64,000 bases of DNA from Amblyomma americanum (lineage: Eukaryota; Arthropoda; Arachnida; Ixodida; Ixodidae): positions 186,286,084-186,350,083 of the forward strand of contig NC_135497.1 in assembly GCF_052857255.1 (NCBI RefSeq), given 5' to 3'. The notes under the pieces are model-generated. The model had not been told where the DNA came from and made no database searches. It saw nothing but the letters and a program-made list of their open reading frames with translations. The translations under genes were made by a program, and so were the position numbers. Numbering within the stretch: the stretch's first letter is position 1; each line of letters opens with the position of its first letter. Of this stretch, positions 37,101 to 41,690 are shown in pieces.

Positions 37101-40056
37101 TATGCAATGTATTACACTCAATCCTATTCACAAAGTGCACATCAACCGCAGATGACGCAGCCGGATTACTTGGAGAGCTGCAAATTTACAACACGGCACA
37201 GTGTAACCGTTGATTCTGGCTCGACTTTCCTTGCCAACTTTATTAATTTCTGCCAAAACCTTGACTTCCGCTTGCGCTACTGCCGTCACAGGAAAAGATC
37301 TACAAGAATATGCCAATATTTTTATACTTGTCTCCAGACGTAGACTATCCCTTAAACATTTCTATGCTCAATGCAAGAGCAAAAGAAAAGTCAGCTGTAA
37401 GTGAGGTAATGGCTACATGTAAGAAGTTCAATACCCACTGGTCACCACTGGGCACCAAACGGATGAGTGTTCACTTCGACTGCGGGATAGGACTGTGTCA
37501 CATGAGGATAGGCCAAATGAACCAGCAGTCATATGATTAACGATGATCAGTCATGTTTACTTGCTGCATTACGATACCATTTCGTGCTGATGACGACCAC
37601 AAGATTTTGGGGGAGTGTGGCATAAAAAACATCAGAACAGATTGCACACATTGCACAGAACTGAACAGCAGTCACAATGACACACAAATATGCAATGTTG
37701 CATAAGAGAATATACAAATGAGCCATACGTTCACAACAACTAGGCATAATGGCAACGAATGTTGCCACAAATTAAGAAAATGCAACTTCTCATGTTGCTT
37801 TTTTTCAGTAACATTATTTCTTGTATTCTTATTTCATTTTTTTTATCAATTATTCTGCATGTACTTACACATGTTAAGCTGTCTGATGAAGCTTGCCATG
37901 TTGTTGTGCTTGAAGTAGAGGGGCAGAAGTTCCTTGGCAAACTGCGTTTGGTTGTGTATAATGAAGCTTTGGCCATTCTACACAAATAAAAAAAAAAGTT
38001 CAATGAGTACAATGCACATAGAGAAATAAAAAAAAAGGGCAGCTCCTGACCAATCTAGCATTCAAGCAAGAGAAATGGCTCAGTTCACATTTGCAAGATA
38101 TTAGCAATAAAGGTGCACTAAAGAGGAATCTGAACTCGTCTTTTTAACGCGGGAACTATATCTGCACACTCCGGGCATTCTCAGCAACTTCGAATTATTG
38201 TCCTGTGCGGCCGATTTCCCTAATTAAATCGGATTGTACGTCCCAGCTCCAGCCTTTTTTTTGAACTCAACGCGGGGTAAGTAGGCGAAGTCAGCCAACA
38301 CATGGAGTGCCTTTCAGCCAGTCCAGTGGCGGCTTCGCTTTCGCTTTTAAGTTGTTATTTAGGTTTCTATGAACAAACAGTTTCAGTCACAGACAATATA
38401 GTCGCAAATTAGGCCCACGGAAATAAAAATAGACGTGGACTCTGATTTACGTACCACTCCGCCGATGGCAGAGCGGCAAGCCGCCATGGGACTGGCTGAC
38501 GCGTTGGTTGTCTCCTTCTACCGATCGCATTGGGTTCAAAACAAAGGCGGAAGCCGGGACGTTTAATCCGATTTAATTAGGGCAATTGGCCGCACAGGAC
38601 AATAATTCGAAGTTTCTAAGAATGCCTGGAACGTGTAGATAGTGTTCCTGCGAAAAAAGAAGAGTTCAGATTCCTCTTTAGTGCACCTTTAAGTTGACAT
38701 CTCATAAATATTTGACAATACCAGTTGTTGGGCGAGTTGGTGCTGACGATGATCCATAACAGCGCGACATAACAGCGCTGTGTGTTGTGTCTCCTCTTCT
38801 TTGTCCAGTCTGTCGCGCTGCTATGGATCATAAATATTGTTACGTGAGAGCAAGCCAAAGAACTAGACGTGATGATAGATGGCGATGATATGATTTAATG
38901 ACGGTGGGCCTATCACGAATGCTCCTGCCCGCGCCACTGTCTGCTTTATCTTCTAGTCCGTCACAATATTCTTTAGTAATGAAAGTAGAAATAGCAATTG
39001 CCCCTTTCTTTAATGTTACAGCAAAGACCAGACTACTACTGTTACACAAGTGTTATCCCCGCTTTTAGCTACCATATTACAGCAGACTGAACACGTAATG
39101 TATACATTCTGGTCAAAAAATCTTGGGACGAAGGTGCGCATAACAAATTTATTTCTGTACAGTCAGTCAGCTGGTATTCATTCTTGTGGAATGGATACCA
39201 GCTGACTGGGTAGGAAGACTATGCCGCAACAGTTTTTTCCCGTACATCTGCGTCCCACATAGCTGTCTCGGTCAGCGCTTCAACTTTCTCCGCATCTGAT
39301 GTTGCACGACAAGCATGCTTGATTATGTCCCCCTAACTATGGTGCAAAAGGTTACGAACAGGAAACAGCACAAGGAAAAGAAAACAGAGCAGCATATATG
39401 GACTCGGAATTGCACAGCCTAAGAAGGTGTCCCAGAAAAACCTTGTGATTATCAAAAGGAAGCATAAGGGTGGCAAAACGGGTGATGCGCCCCAGCTACA
39501 CCATATGCAGGTCATTCCAACCGCAACAGCGAACTTATTACATAACTACTGACAACTCCAAACGACGTTTCCGCGCAGTAGAGCTCAAGAGAAACGAAGC
39601 GAATGTGAAAGAAAACTTAACGGCGGAAGGCCCTGCATCGCCAACTGTAACTATTTGTCCAGCCGTCAAAGAATGTGCAAGGTTTGCTTCCGCTGGACGC
39701 GCGGTCGCAAAAGACGGAGCGAAATTTGCATGGGCATCTGAGATAGTATGCGCGGCACCTGATTGCAGGCCAGCTTCAAGTGACCAAAACTGTCTAGCTG
39801 TTCAACAAGTTGGCAGCACTGAAATGTATCGTAAACACTACGAAACGCGACGGCAAGCACAGGATAGAACGCGAAGCTGAGCAAACGTCGATTCCAAAAG
39901 GGAATACAATGTCTTAGCCCTAACTCACAATCAGCGAAAAGCGCGACATACCGAGCTCCAGCTGATCAAGTCGTTGCATTTCTCGTCTTCGACAAGCTTC
40001 CATAGTTTAACTAAGAACGCGGGGACGTTACTGACGCCAACTTCCGTGGTATGCAT
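2884..40056 (-). CDS. HSF1: Heat shock transcription factor, HSF1 orthologue (8 exons found, 3' end missing)
   Basis: Heat shock factor: a nuclear transcription factor that trimerises on stress and binds inverted nGAAn repeats to switch on chaperone genes. Eight minus-strand exons join with matching phases at every junction into 516 codons. Residues 9-112 form the winged-helix DNA-binding domain, with [13 protein letters not shown], the recognition-helix region [20 protein letters not shown] and an RSDREEIEF wing region. Residues about 130-197 are the HR-A/B leucine-zipper trimerisation region ([17 protein letters not shown]), followed by a basic VKRK. Residues 198-481 are Ser/Thr/Pro-rich, as in HSF regulatory regions. 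Residues about 484-513 ([16 protein letters not shown]) are HR-C, which keeps the factor monomeric by folding onto HR-A/B. Vertebrate HSF1 has a C-terminal activation domain after HR-C. That part was not found and probably lies off the left edge. Introns range from 0.5 to 10.4 kb and carry most of the mobile elements listed here. A single HSF with HR-C is usual in arthropods. Confidence 0.95.
2987..3651. other. HSF1 intron 7, unassigned part
   Basis: Plain intronic sequence between exon 8 and the hAT insertion. No open frame or repeat was recognised. Confidence 0.5.
3652..5060. mobile_element. Complete non-autonomous hAT-type element with 8-bp target duplication
   Basis: Ends are TAGGCATGTGCGAATAGT on the left and TATTCGCACAGGCCTA on the right, which are inverted repeats. 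Both ends are followed inwards by AATTCGAAT-type palindromes. The 8-bp ATTAGCAG directly flanks both ends (3644-3651 and 5061-5068), the duplication length of hAT transposases. The 1409-bp interior has no transposase; it holds a run of 32 C (4082-4113), a second C run and a GC-rich stretch. It sits in HSF1 intron 7. Confidence 0.85.
4082..4113 (+). repeat. Poly-C tract (32 bases)
   Basis: An uninterrupted run of 32 C inside the hAT element. Its length is probably unreliable in the assembly and may vary between individuals. Confidence 0.9.
5247..5536 (-). CDS. HSF1: HSF1 exon 7 (Pro/Ser/Thr-rich regulatory or activation region)
   Basis: Residues 386-481 plus two bases. The acceptor is TTTATTATATAG. 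The sequence includes [16 protein letters not shown], an acidic-hydrophobic stretch of the kind found in activation domains, and runs of T/P/A. It ends at a GTGAGG donor in phase 2, which exon 8 completes as arginine. Assigned mainly by phase continuity and splice quality. Confidence 0.8.
5537..8255. other. HSF1 intron 6, long unassigned stretch
   Basis: About 2.7 kb next to exon 7 with no recognisable gene or complete repeat. Only short random frames and homopolymer runs (for example T at 6899-6908) are visible. It may hold old, diverged repeats. Confidence 0.4.
8267..8608 (-). repeat. tRNA-derived SINE (Ruka-like) with 11-bp target duplication
   Basis: Read on the minus strand it begins with a tRNA-like head (GTGGCTTAGTGGTTAGTGCA, then the B box GGTTCGAACCC). 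The body contains GTCAGTGCACGTTAAAGATC and it ends near CCATTTCCTTTCCCCAAAAA. GTATAGGATGC flanks it at 8256-8266 and 8609-8619, showing retroposition. The same family occurs at 40447, 41964, 46066 and 58083. Confidence 0.9.
8627..8775. repeat. Long inverted repeat (about 65-bp arms, 18-bp spacer)
   Basis: The arms at 8627-8692 and 8711-8775 are near-perfect reverse complements, including AAATTTTCGTTAAT and a purine tract AGAGAAAGAGAAAAA. The spacer again carries GTATAGGATGC, the SINE target-duplication sequence next door. The RNA could fold into a long hairpin. No coding sequence is present. Confidence 0.85.
9064..10291. mobile_element. Candidate terminal-inverted-repeat element (1.2 kb)
   Basis: AAAGGGGCTGCGAAACAC at the left and GTGTTTCGGGGCCCCTTT at the right are inverted repeats with a few mismatches. 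The right end abuts TTTAAAA, while the left flank is not a clean copy. The same terminal motif occurs at 30152 and 32047. No transposase was recognised inside. It lies in HSF1 intron 6. Confidence 0.5.
10370..10800 (+). mobile_element. LINE ORF2 C-terminal fragment (zinc-knuckle region)
   Basis: In one frame from about 10525 the translation reads [18 protein letters not shown] and continues with PLSEDLL, the CxxC...H...C tail after RNase H in I/R1-type LINE proteins. The same domain, better kept, is at 62989-63462 on the other strand. Internal stops show it is dead. The 5' part is missing, as is usual for LINE copies. Confidence 0.65.
10826..11087 (-). repeat. tRNA-derived SINE, second family
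   Basis: The minus-strand head GCAGTGGTGGCCTAGTGGTT, with B box GGTTCGATCCCC, is tRNA-like. The body ends GCCATGGCGCTCTTTGGCCA then CCATAAAAATTC and an ATC-repeat tail. Pyrimidine-rich CCTTTTTCTTCTTCT-like sequence on both sides may be the target duplication. Confidence 0.7.
11560..12040. repeat. Dispersed repeat, copy 1
   Basis: The part with CATAGGTTACCGCATACGAA, GTGTGCCACCACTGAGA and CTCTTTCATCCTCC is matched at moderate identity by segments at 14690-14890 and 15640-15860 in the same direction. No coding capacity was recognised. It is probably a pogo-like or other non-autonomous DNA element. Confidence 0.45.
12041..12835. other. HSF1 intron 6, unassigned part
   Basis: No recognisable repeat or gene was seen between the dispersed repeat and the hAT element at 12836. 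Confidence 0.4.
12836..13700. mobile_element. Complete non-autonomous hAT element, family 2, copy 1
   Basis: The left end TAGGGTTTGGACGTTTCGGT and right end AAACCGAAATCTTCAAACCC+TA are inverted repeats. AACATAAG flanks both ends (12828-12835 and 13701-13708), an exact 8-bp duplication. The 865-bp interior has no transposase frame. Related copies are at 17310-18234 (inverted, lacking a clear left end) and 60642-61972. Confidence 0.85.
13862..14030 (-). CDS. HSF1: HSF1 exon 6 (Ser/Thr-rich regulatory region)
   Basis: One base completes a serine, then residues 330-385: [19 protein letters not shown] followed by repeated T-P-A motifs. The acceptor is TTATTTGTTCCAG and the donor GTAAGC. There is no family signature of its own; it is assigned by strand, splice sites, exact phase agreement with exons 5 and 7, and composition. 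Confidence 0.78.
14690..14890. repeat. Dispersed repeat, copy 2
   Basis: Matches 11590-11760 in the same direction. Shared stretches include CATAGG..ACC.CA.GC, then GGGTTT.GGCTT and CACCACTG.TGAGA.TCTCCT. It lies in HSF1 intron 5, close to exon 6. Confidence 0.45.
14891..15639. other. HSF1 intron 5, unassigned part
   Basis: No gene or clear element was seen. A frame on each strand at 15380-15690 is open but matches nothing recognised. Confidence 0.4.
15640..15860. repeat. Dispersed repeat, copy 3 (distal part)
   Basis: Pyrimidine-rich sequence with CCCTCTTTCATCCTCC.ATGCGCTC, matching the distal part of the repeat at 11820-11960. Confidence 0.35.
16112..17305. mobile_element. pogo/Tigger-like non-autonomous element (1.2 kb)
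   Basis: The left end CAGTTAAACCTTAATGTAAC and the reverse complement of the right end, CTGTTAAACCTCGATATAAC, match. Both lead into TATAACGAA-type sequence, typical of Tc1/mariner-pogo ends. The left flank is TA; the right flank is CA, a decayed copy. No transposase frame was recognised inside. Confidence 0.65.
17310..18234. mobile_element. hAT element, family 2, copy 2 (inverted)
   Basis: The right end ACCAAAACGTCCAACCCCTA is the reverse complement of the left end of the element at 12836. Interior sequence near 17330-17400 matches the reverse complement of 13100-13190 (GCTCCAAGC.GGTGATGA; GTGCTTAG.TAGCAG). The left terminus was not found; it may have been lost where it meets the pogo-like element. 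Confidence 0.6.
18647..18675. repeat. (TTTA)n microsatellite
   Basis: Seven uninterrupted TTTA units in HSF1 intron 5. Confidence 0.9.
18676..20740. other. HSF1 intron 5, unassigned with old repeat traces
   Basis: At 19130-19240 the sequence CCATTCGTTAATTTGAACCT resembles 29720-29810 and pogo-type ends. An acidic frame at 20300-20480 is unidentified. Nothing else could be assigned. Confidence 0.35.
20741..21034 (+). pseudogene. Transposase-type helix-turn-helix fragment
   Basis: The frame reads [20 protein letters not shown], then [13 protein letters not shown] and [10 protein letters not shown] before an acidic tail and stop. The pattern (residues before N/K.AAGR.F.V.EK.I..W, later FPELE) is that of Brinker/CENP-B-like DNA-binding heads of pogo-type transposases. 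A CCGTATAAGCG-type terminus follows at about 21150-21182. The catalytic part is absent. Confidence 0.5.
21319..23908 (+). mobile_element. Tigger/pogo transposon with TA target duplication
   Basis: The terminal inverted repeats CAGTCAAACCCACTTATAAC and (reverse complement of the right end) CAGTCGAGTCCACTTATAAC agree at all but three or so positions. TA flanks both ends (21317-21318 and 23909-23910). The 2590-bp element carries one broken Tigger-type transposase. It lies in HSF1 intron 5 on the opposite strand to HSF1. Confidence 0.92.
22000..23630 (+). pseudogene. Tigger-type (DDE superfamily) transposase, broken
   Basis: A CENP-B-like helix-turn-helix head ([39 protein letters not shown]) is followed by a DDE-1 catalytic core. 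The core shows [23 protein letters not shown] and [17 protein letters not shown], so acidic catalytic residues are visible. An acidic C-terminal tail ends it. The reading is broken by a frameshift at about 22410-22440, an in-frame TAG at about 22517 and a second frameshift at about 23080. It cannot encode an active enzyme as it stands. Confidence 0.9.
23952..24232 (-). CDS. HSF1: HSF1 exon 5 (regulatory region)
   Basis: Residues 236-328 plus two bases. The acceptor is CTATGCAG. The motif [10 protein letters not shown] matches the conserved GPIISDITEL-like box after HR-A/B in HSF1. The rest is rich in Ser, Pro, Ala and acidic residues, as expected for a regulatory domain. It ends CAG AG at a GTGAGA donor, phase 2, fitting exon 6. 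It lies only 533 bp from exon 4, the shortest intron found. Confidence 0.88.
24766..25134 (-). CDS. HSF1: HSF1 exon 4 (HR-A/B trimerisation coiled coil)
   Basis: Residues 113-235. A short Gly/Arg-rich linker leads into a heptad-repeat region ([20 protein letters not shown], then [20 protein letters not shown] and [14 protein letters not shown]) that forms the three-stranded coiled coil. A basic VKRK and a MLHDSPNSS stretch follow, as in HSF1. The acceptor CATGTGCAG has a weak pyrimidine tract. It was chosen because it puts V directly after IKRK, as in other animals. The donor is GTAAGT, phase 0. Confidence 0.93.
25135..25599. other. Start of HSF1 intron 3, unassigned
   Basis: Intronic sequence with no recognised element. 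Confidence 0.4.
25600..25942 (-). repeat. tRNA-derived SINE, third family, with duplicated head
   Basis: Read on the minus strand it starts GTAGCCCAGTTGGTAGAGCA (A box) with a degenerate B box (GATTTGGATCCC). Its body carries GTTTCAGTGACTGTTGGCAT and CCATTCCCTTGTCTGGTGAC. The body also occurs at 28920-29115. A 26-bp segment at the head is tandemly repeated (25891-25916 and 25917-25942). Confidence 0.65.
25943..26770. other. HSF1 intron 3, unassigned part
   Basis: Moderately GC-rich near 26080-26400, otherwise AT-rich. Frames on both strands are without motifs. Confidence 0.35.
26771..26930 (+). repeat. Penelope-like terminal (pLTR) fragment
   Basis: The motif ACAGCGCTCGTGTCGTCGTG, then CGTCCTCGTG and GCGCTGTTTTACCATGGATA, is the kind of sequence found at ends of tick Penelope-like elements and is echoed near 38740, 44630 and 52580. 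No coding part is attached. Confidence 0.4.
26931..28540. other. Unassigned; possible LTR-like segment
   Basis: 27240-27480 holds TATAAATA and CCTCGGACGGTGGAGCAGCT motifs on the minus strand that would suit an LTR, but no partner LTR or retroviral-type gene is present. 27970-28300 is GC-rich. A run of 18 G lies at 28503-28520. Confidence 0.25.
28541..28700 (-). mobile_element. 3' end of a LINE, probable
   Basis: On the minus strand a short frame reads [19 protein letters not shown] and ends LRDMNV at a stop, followed 80 bases later by AATAAA and GTTTCCACC. This looks like the last codons and polyadenylation end of a non-LTR element. The family was not identified. Confidence 0.35.
28920..29115 (-). 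repeat. SINE body, third family, lacking tRNA head
   Basis: CAGACAAGGGAATGGAAAGA, then TATGACATACATGATGGA on the plus strand, match 25670-25740 at clear identity in the same direction. The tRNA-like head is missing. Confidence 0.5.
29116..29869. other. HSF1 intron 3, unassigned with a pogo-type end
   Basis: 29720-29810 has CCATTCGTTAATTCGAAC and AATTAACGAGCTTTTACTGT, resembling the trace at 19130-19240 and pogo-element ends. Otherwise nothing is recognised. Confidence 0.35.
29870..30152 (-). repeat. TTAA-flanked repeat, copy A
   Basis: Reverse complement of 32047-32340 at roughly 85-90% by eye. The shared terminus AGGGGCTCTGAAACAC lies at the right edge next to TTAA (30153-30156). Shared interior motifs include CAGCAGAGGACCCACAATCA. 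The other end is unclear. Confidence 0.65.
30157..30804. other. HSF1 intron 3, unassigned part
   Basis: Contains a T-rich run at 30361 and short frames only. Confidence 0.4.
30805..30893. repeat. Inverted repeat of Penelope-terminal type
   Basis: Arms TGATGGAAATGTACAGCGCA (then AAGAAAGAC) and GTCTTTCTTTGCGCTATACA (then TTTCCATCA) are complementary over about 29 bases around a 30-base spacer. The motif resembles the ends of Penelope-like copies. Confidence 0.6.
30894..31669. other. HSF1 intron 3, unassigned part
   Basis: AT-rich. The 111-codon minus-strand frame here is hydrophobic and without family features. Confidence 0.35.
31670..31935. mobile_element. Penelope GIY-YIG C-terminal remnant, inverted duplicate
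   Basis: The plus frame at about 31800-31920 reads [20 protein letters not shown]. The minus frame at about 31670-31745 reads [20 protein letters not shown]. These resemble the E-x-L-L-E-A-F-H-I segment after the GIY-YIG endonuclease of Penelope-like elements, present twice head to head. Confidence 0.5.
32047..32449 (+). repeat. TTAA-flanked repeat, copy B
   Basis: Starts AGGGGCTCTGAAACACTTTC directly after TTAA (32043-32046) and matches copy A at 29870-30152 in reverse. The two termini face each other across 1.9 kb, so they are two copies, not two ends of one element. Confidence 0.65.
32450..34050 (-). mobile_element. Penelope-like retroelement, degenerate
   Basis: On the minus strand, 33795-33541 encodes reverse transcriptase motifs [20 protein letters not shown] and the catalytic FVDDYVILF. 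Further on, 33080-32700 encodes a GIY-YIG endonuclease: [20 protein letters not shown], then HCRDCQDCG and [12 protein letters not shown] followed by GIY-YIG is the domain order of Penelope-like elements. Stops and frameshifts break it in several places and the N-terminal part is missing. It lies in HSF1 intron 3, same strand as HSF1. Confidence 0.88.
34080..34439 (+). repeat. tRNA-derived SINE, left arm of a large palindrome
   Basis: The head GGGGCTACGGTGCAGTGGTT is A-box-like. The body GAGACCCAGGTTGCCCTTCC, then AAGCAACCTCTC, is repeated in reverse orientation at 34983-35310. The two arms match over about 230 bp at roughly 75-80% by eye. Confidence 0.6.
34444..34978. mobile_element. Fold-back MITE, TTAA family, copy 1
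   Basis: Starts AGGAGTGCAGACACCTAACT after TTAA (34440-34443) and ends AAAATTAGGCGTCTATACTC+CT before ATAA (34979-34982). The two halves are reverse complements through most of their length (GACCACTAAATAATTTATAA against TTATAAATTACTTAGTGGTC). No coding capacity. Further copies are at 45228, 53993 and 56310. Confidence 0.8.
34983..35310 (-). repeat. tRNA-derived SINE, right arm of a large palindrome
   Basis: Reverse orientation copy of the element at 34080-34439. On the minus strand it reads GCAGTGGTGCAGCGGTTAGG and later GAGACCCAGGTTGCTCTTCC. A GT/GA-rich microsatellite (35029-35060) lies at its inner end. Confidence 0.6.
35535..35656 (-). CDS. HSF1: HSF1 exon 3 (end of DNA-binding domain)
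   Basis: Completes the split tyrosine and encodes residues 73-112: [20 protein letters not shown], then the [20 protein letters not shown] stretch that closes the winged helix. The acceptor is TTCTTGCAG and the donor GTAAAT. A perfect-but-one 18-bp stem-loop lies about 150 bases upstream of the acceptor (35803-35848). Confidence 0.95.
35803..35848. repeat. Stem-loop in HSF1 intron 2
   Basis: TGCTGATGTAATTTATGG and CCATAAATTACGTCAGCA pair over 18 bases with one mismatch around a 10-base loop. It lies about 150 bases upstream of exon 3 in the HSF1 pre-mRNA. Confidence 0.6.
36163..36951 (-). CDS. Unidentified 252-codon open frame in HSF1 intron 2
   Basis: The frame is open from about 36951, directly after a TAGCAG that could serve as an acceptor, to a stop at 36163. 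The first usable start is a GTG at 36921, so there is no ATG at its head. It encodes a Cys- and Leu-rich sequence with [19 protein letters not shown] and a 14-residue tandem duplication ([11 protein letters not shown] / [11 protein letters not shown]) caused by a 42-bp DNA repeat. I recognise no domain. It could be a remnant of an unknown transposable-element protein, an exon of a nested gene, or chance. It is the longest uninterrupted frame in the window, which argues against pure chance in AT-rich intronic DNA. Confidence 0.35.
   Translation of the reverse strand: MGLTADSYFDVNTVEGVVESLHPCFSFSSVVSFTLFSLNRLCNHETSATAENSKNISYPHLLQNCFEAATKVIKRFVEDISGPLCYSNRTVESCGVNALFQQRSAVQLVPGCCSFIKDVQDEIPAYNLVCLDVQNEIPAYNLKDAHLSIWQTLTSSRTFNVDGALCLLENVVLHVHISAESAALCKHFERAACITFPTTHDFVPSRGWFPCGNFHHSAAALTRLRQLSLGVLGGLGVTVTDGRMHEVLCGLVFDFLCDCGNV
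36526..36601. repeat. 42-bp tandem duplication
   Basis: GAGATTATAGGCTGGAATTT starts at 36526 and again at 36568. The second copy is incomplete, with one base difference. It keeps the minus-strand open frame intact because 42 is divisible by three. Confidence 0.85.
36952..37868. other. HSF1 intron 2, unassigned part
   Basis: No recognised feature. The 3' end of this stretch is a T-rich tract at 37800-37860 next to exon 2. Confidence 0.4.
37869..37977 (-). CDS. HSF1: HSF1 exon 2 (recognition-helix region)
   Basis: Residues 36-71 plus one base. The acceptor is TTTGTGTAG and the exon opens [19 protein letters not shown]. It closes with [16 protein letters not shown], the near-invariant DNA-contact helix. 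The donor GTAAGT splits a tyrosine codon (T|AT), the same split-codon position I recall for other animal HSF genes, and the phase fits exon 3. Confidence 0.96.
38111..38688. mobile_element. Fold-back MITE with about 165-bp inverted arms
   Basis: Starts AGGTGCACTAAAGAGGAATC after ATAA (38107-38110) and ends with the reverse complement before TTAA (38689-38692). The arms continue through CAACTTCGAATTATTGTCCT and AATTAAATCGGATT. The 578-bp element has no coding sequence. Its termini differ from those of the 34444 family. It lies in HSF1 intron 1. Confidence 0.8.
38740..38832. repeat. Penelope-terminal-like inverted repeat
   Basis: ATGATCCATAACAGCGCGAC and its near reverse complement GTCGCGCTGCTATGGATCAT flank a GTGTTGTGTCTCCTCTTC stretch, as in other Penelope-type ends in the window. 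Confidence 0.5.
39164..39208. repeat. Stem-loop in HSF1 intron 1
   Basis: CAGTCAGCTGGTATTCAT and ATGGATACCAGCTGACTG pair over 18 bases with one mismatch around a 9-base loop. The outer sequence does not extend the stem. Confidence 0.6.
39952..40056 (-). CDS. HSF1: HSF1 exon 1 (start codon; N-terminal DNA-binding domain)
   Basis: Residues 1-35, beginning [20 protein letters not shown]. The ATG at 40056 has G at -3 and gives an N terminus of the usual HSF length before the NVPAFL motif. The frame stays open upstream to a GTG at 40155 but with no earlier in-frame ATG. The exon ends in WSS at a GTATGT donor, phase 0. Alpha-helix 1 of the DNA-binding domain is here. Confidence 0.93.
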
Positions 40057-40437
40057 CGCGAACACTAACTGCCTTCGCACACTTTCGGTTAACAATAAAA
40101 TGTTCCGCGAAATGTGACCATTGCAGACACCAGACAGCCAAAAAGTGAAAAACACAACACTATGGCCTCTCTACGAGTAGGTGTGCCAACCGGCGGTAGA
40201 AGCGCGCGCCCTTTTTTTCATGATATAGTGGTGGCGCCACCGGCGAAATTGCAGTTCGCTCCCGTTTCTTCCGGTCTTTGTTAAGCATGTATGAATCCGA
40301 TTCACTTCAATATTGCTATCGATATTACTGCGGCATATGACTTTATTGTAATTAAACTGCACAAGGAAAAAACTACAGAGACGTGTGCATATTATAGTGT
40401 CAGGGATGCAGAGCTTGAAATATCTGACTCGTTCAGC
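40057..40437. other. HSF1 upstream region (putative promoter)
   Basis: Non-coding sequence directly before the HSF1 start codon. Apart from the ETS-like match, no TATA box or clear array of inverted GAA units was seen. Confidence 0.35.
40268..40275 (-). promoter_or_regulatory. Possible ETS-type site upstream of HSF1
   Basis: ACCGGAAG on the minus strand, about 210 bases before the HSF1 start codon, matches the ETS consensus common in animal promoters. The surrounding 60 bases are GC-richer than the neighbouring DNA. A single short match, so only suggestive. Confidence 0.2.
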
Positions 40438-40446
40438 TCGGCCGTA

Positions 40447-40758
40447 ATAATTAATTGTTTTTTAGGGAAAGGAAATGGCGCAGTATCTGTCTCATATATC
40501 GTTGGACACCTGAACCGCGCCGTACGGGAAGGGATAAGGGAGGGATCGAAAGAAGAAAGGAAGAAGGAGGTGCCGTAGTGGAGGGCTCCGGAATAATTTC
40601 GACCACCTGGGGATCTTTAACGTGCACTGACATCGCACAGCACACGGGCGCCTTAGCGTTTTTCCTCCATTTAAAACGCAGCCGCCGCGGTCGGGTTCGA
40701 ACCCGGGAACTCCGGATCAGTAGTCGAGCGCCCTAACCACTGAGCCACCGCGGCGGGT
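40447..40758 (-). repeat. tRNA-derived SINE (Ruka-like) with 9-bp target duplication
   Basis: Minus-strand head GGTGGCTCAGTGGTTAGGGC, B box GGTTCGAACCC and the usual body and tail. TCGGCCGTA flanks both ends (40438-40446 and 40759-40767). It sits about 0.4 kb upstream of the HSF1 start. Confidence 0.9.
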
Positions 40759-40767
40759 TCGGCCGTA

Positions 40768-41399
40768 GGTGCAGTATCAATTTTCAGGCTCTGCCCTGAG
40801 TAGTTGAAATGCCATATTACGGTTTTTTTTTCTAGTTTTCTTCTGAAAATGTGTGCAGCATCATGTAACCACGATGAACATGGATCTGGCGAATTGGAAA
40901 TTATCTACAGAATATGAGCTTATATTTAAATTCGATACTGAAGCAAATGAGTAAACTAACAAAGTAAAGTAAATCATGGACATGGGATGTTTGTCAGCAC
41001 TTGTAGTGAAATAGCGACGTACTACCCGGGCGCTCGCGCGGTGTAGCTCATACTGAGCGCGATATTAAGTGTCCAAGCATTCAAGCGCGCGTCTCAGCAC
41101 TATGTTTCCTCCGTTTTTACTTTTTTTTTTAAGGAGGGAGAAAAATTTTAGCGAATGCAGTGAAGGCTACGTGACTACCGAGCGAACTTGCAAGAAGCGC
41201 TCGGTACGAAATCGATGAAGACAACTTGTTAAGTCTGCGTTGTTCGGCTCTTTCGATCGATGACAAAGGTGCCAAAAGGTGAGGTGTTGCAGTATGTGAT
41301 GTGTGGTTGTTTGTTTCTTTCCCCTTGGGAAACAGAAGACGACCATGTGACGAAGCGCCATTTGCTGGGAAAAATAAAGTGCTTTGCCAGCATAAGCGT
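40768..41399. other. Intergenic, unassigned
   Basis: No recognised element apart from poly-T runs. A minus frame at 41130-41400 continues from the Harbinger remnant without recognisable motifs. Confidence 0.35.
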
Positions 41400-41690
41400 G
41401 TCTTATTTATAGGTAGTTGTGTGTCACAGAGGTGAATACGGCCTCCAACACCCGCTGTACGCATTTGCTCACCGCCAGTTGTGCGATGCCGACGTGCGCC
41501 TCGTAACAACGGCAGCCTGAAAGCCGCCCGCGGCAAAGAACCACAGTGCACACAGCACCTGCCGCCGCACCGACAGCGCGCTCGCACGCAAACCTCCCAG
41601 TTCGTTGCATAGCCACTCCACAGCCTGCTCCTCCAGTCGAAAAAGGCGTCGAAACAGCTCGTCCGGCAAGTCGTTGTTGTTGTTAGCCTA
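41400..41690 (-). pseudogene. PIF/Harbinger transposase N-terminal remnant
   Basis: The minus frame from 41669 reads FRRLFRLEEQAVEWLCNELG, then VRRQVLCALWFFAAGGFQAA. After a frameshift it continues VGIAQLAVSKCVQRVLEAV. The order (F.F....V..L...L, QVL.AL.F.A.GSFQ, GI.Q..VS..V..V) is the helix-turn-helix head of HARBI1-like transposases. The catalytic part is missing. Confidence 0.7.

Noticed and set aside
39470..39880. 136-codon plus-strand frame antisense in HSF1 intron 1
   Set aside because: No recognisable domain, composition without pattern, and no splice or start context to support it.
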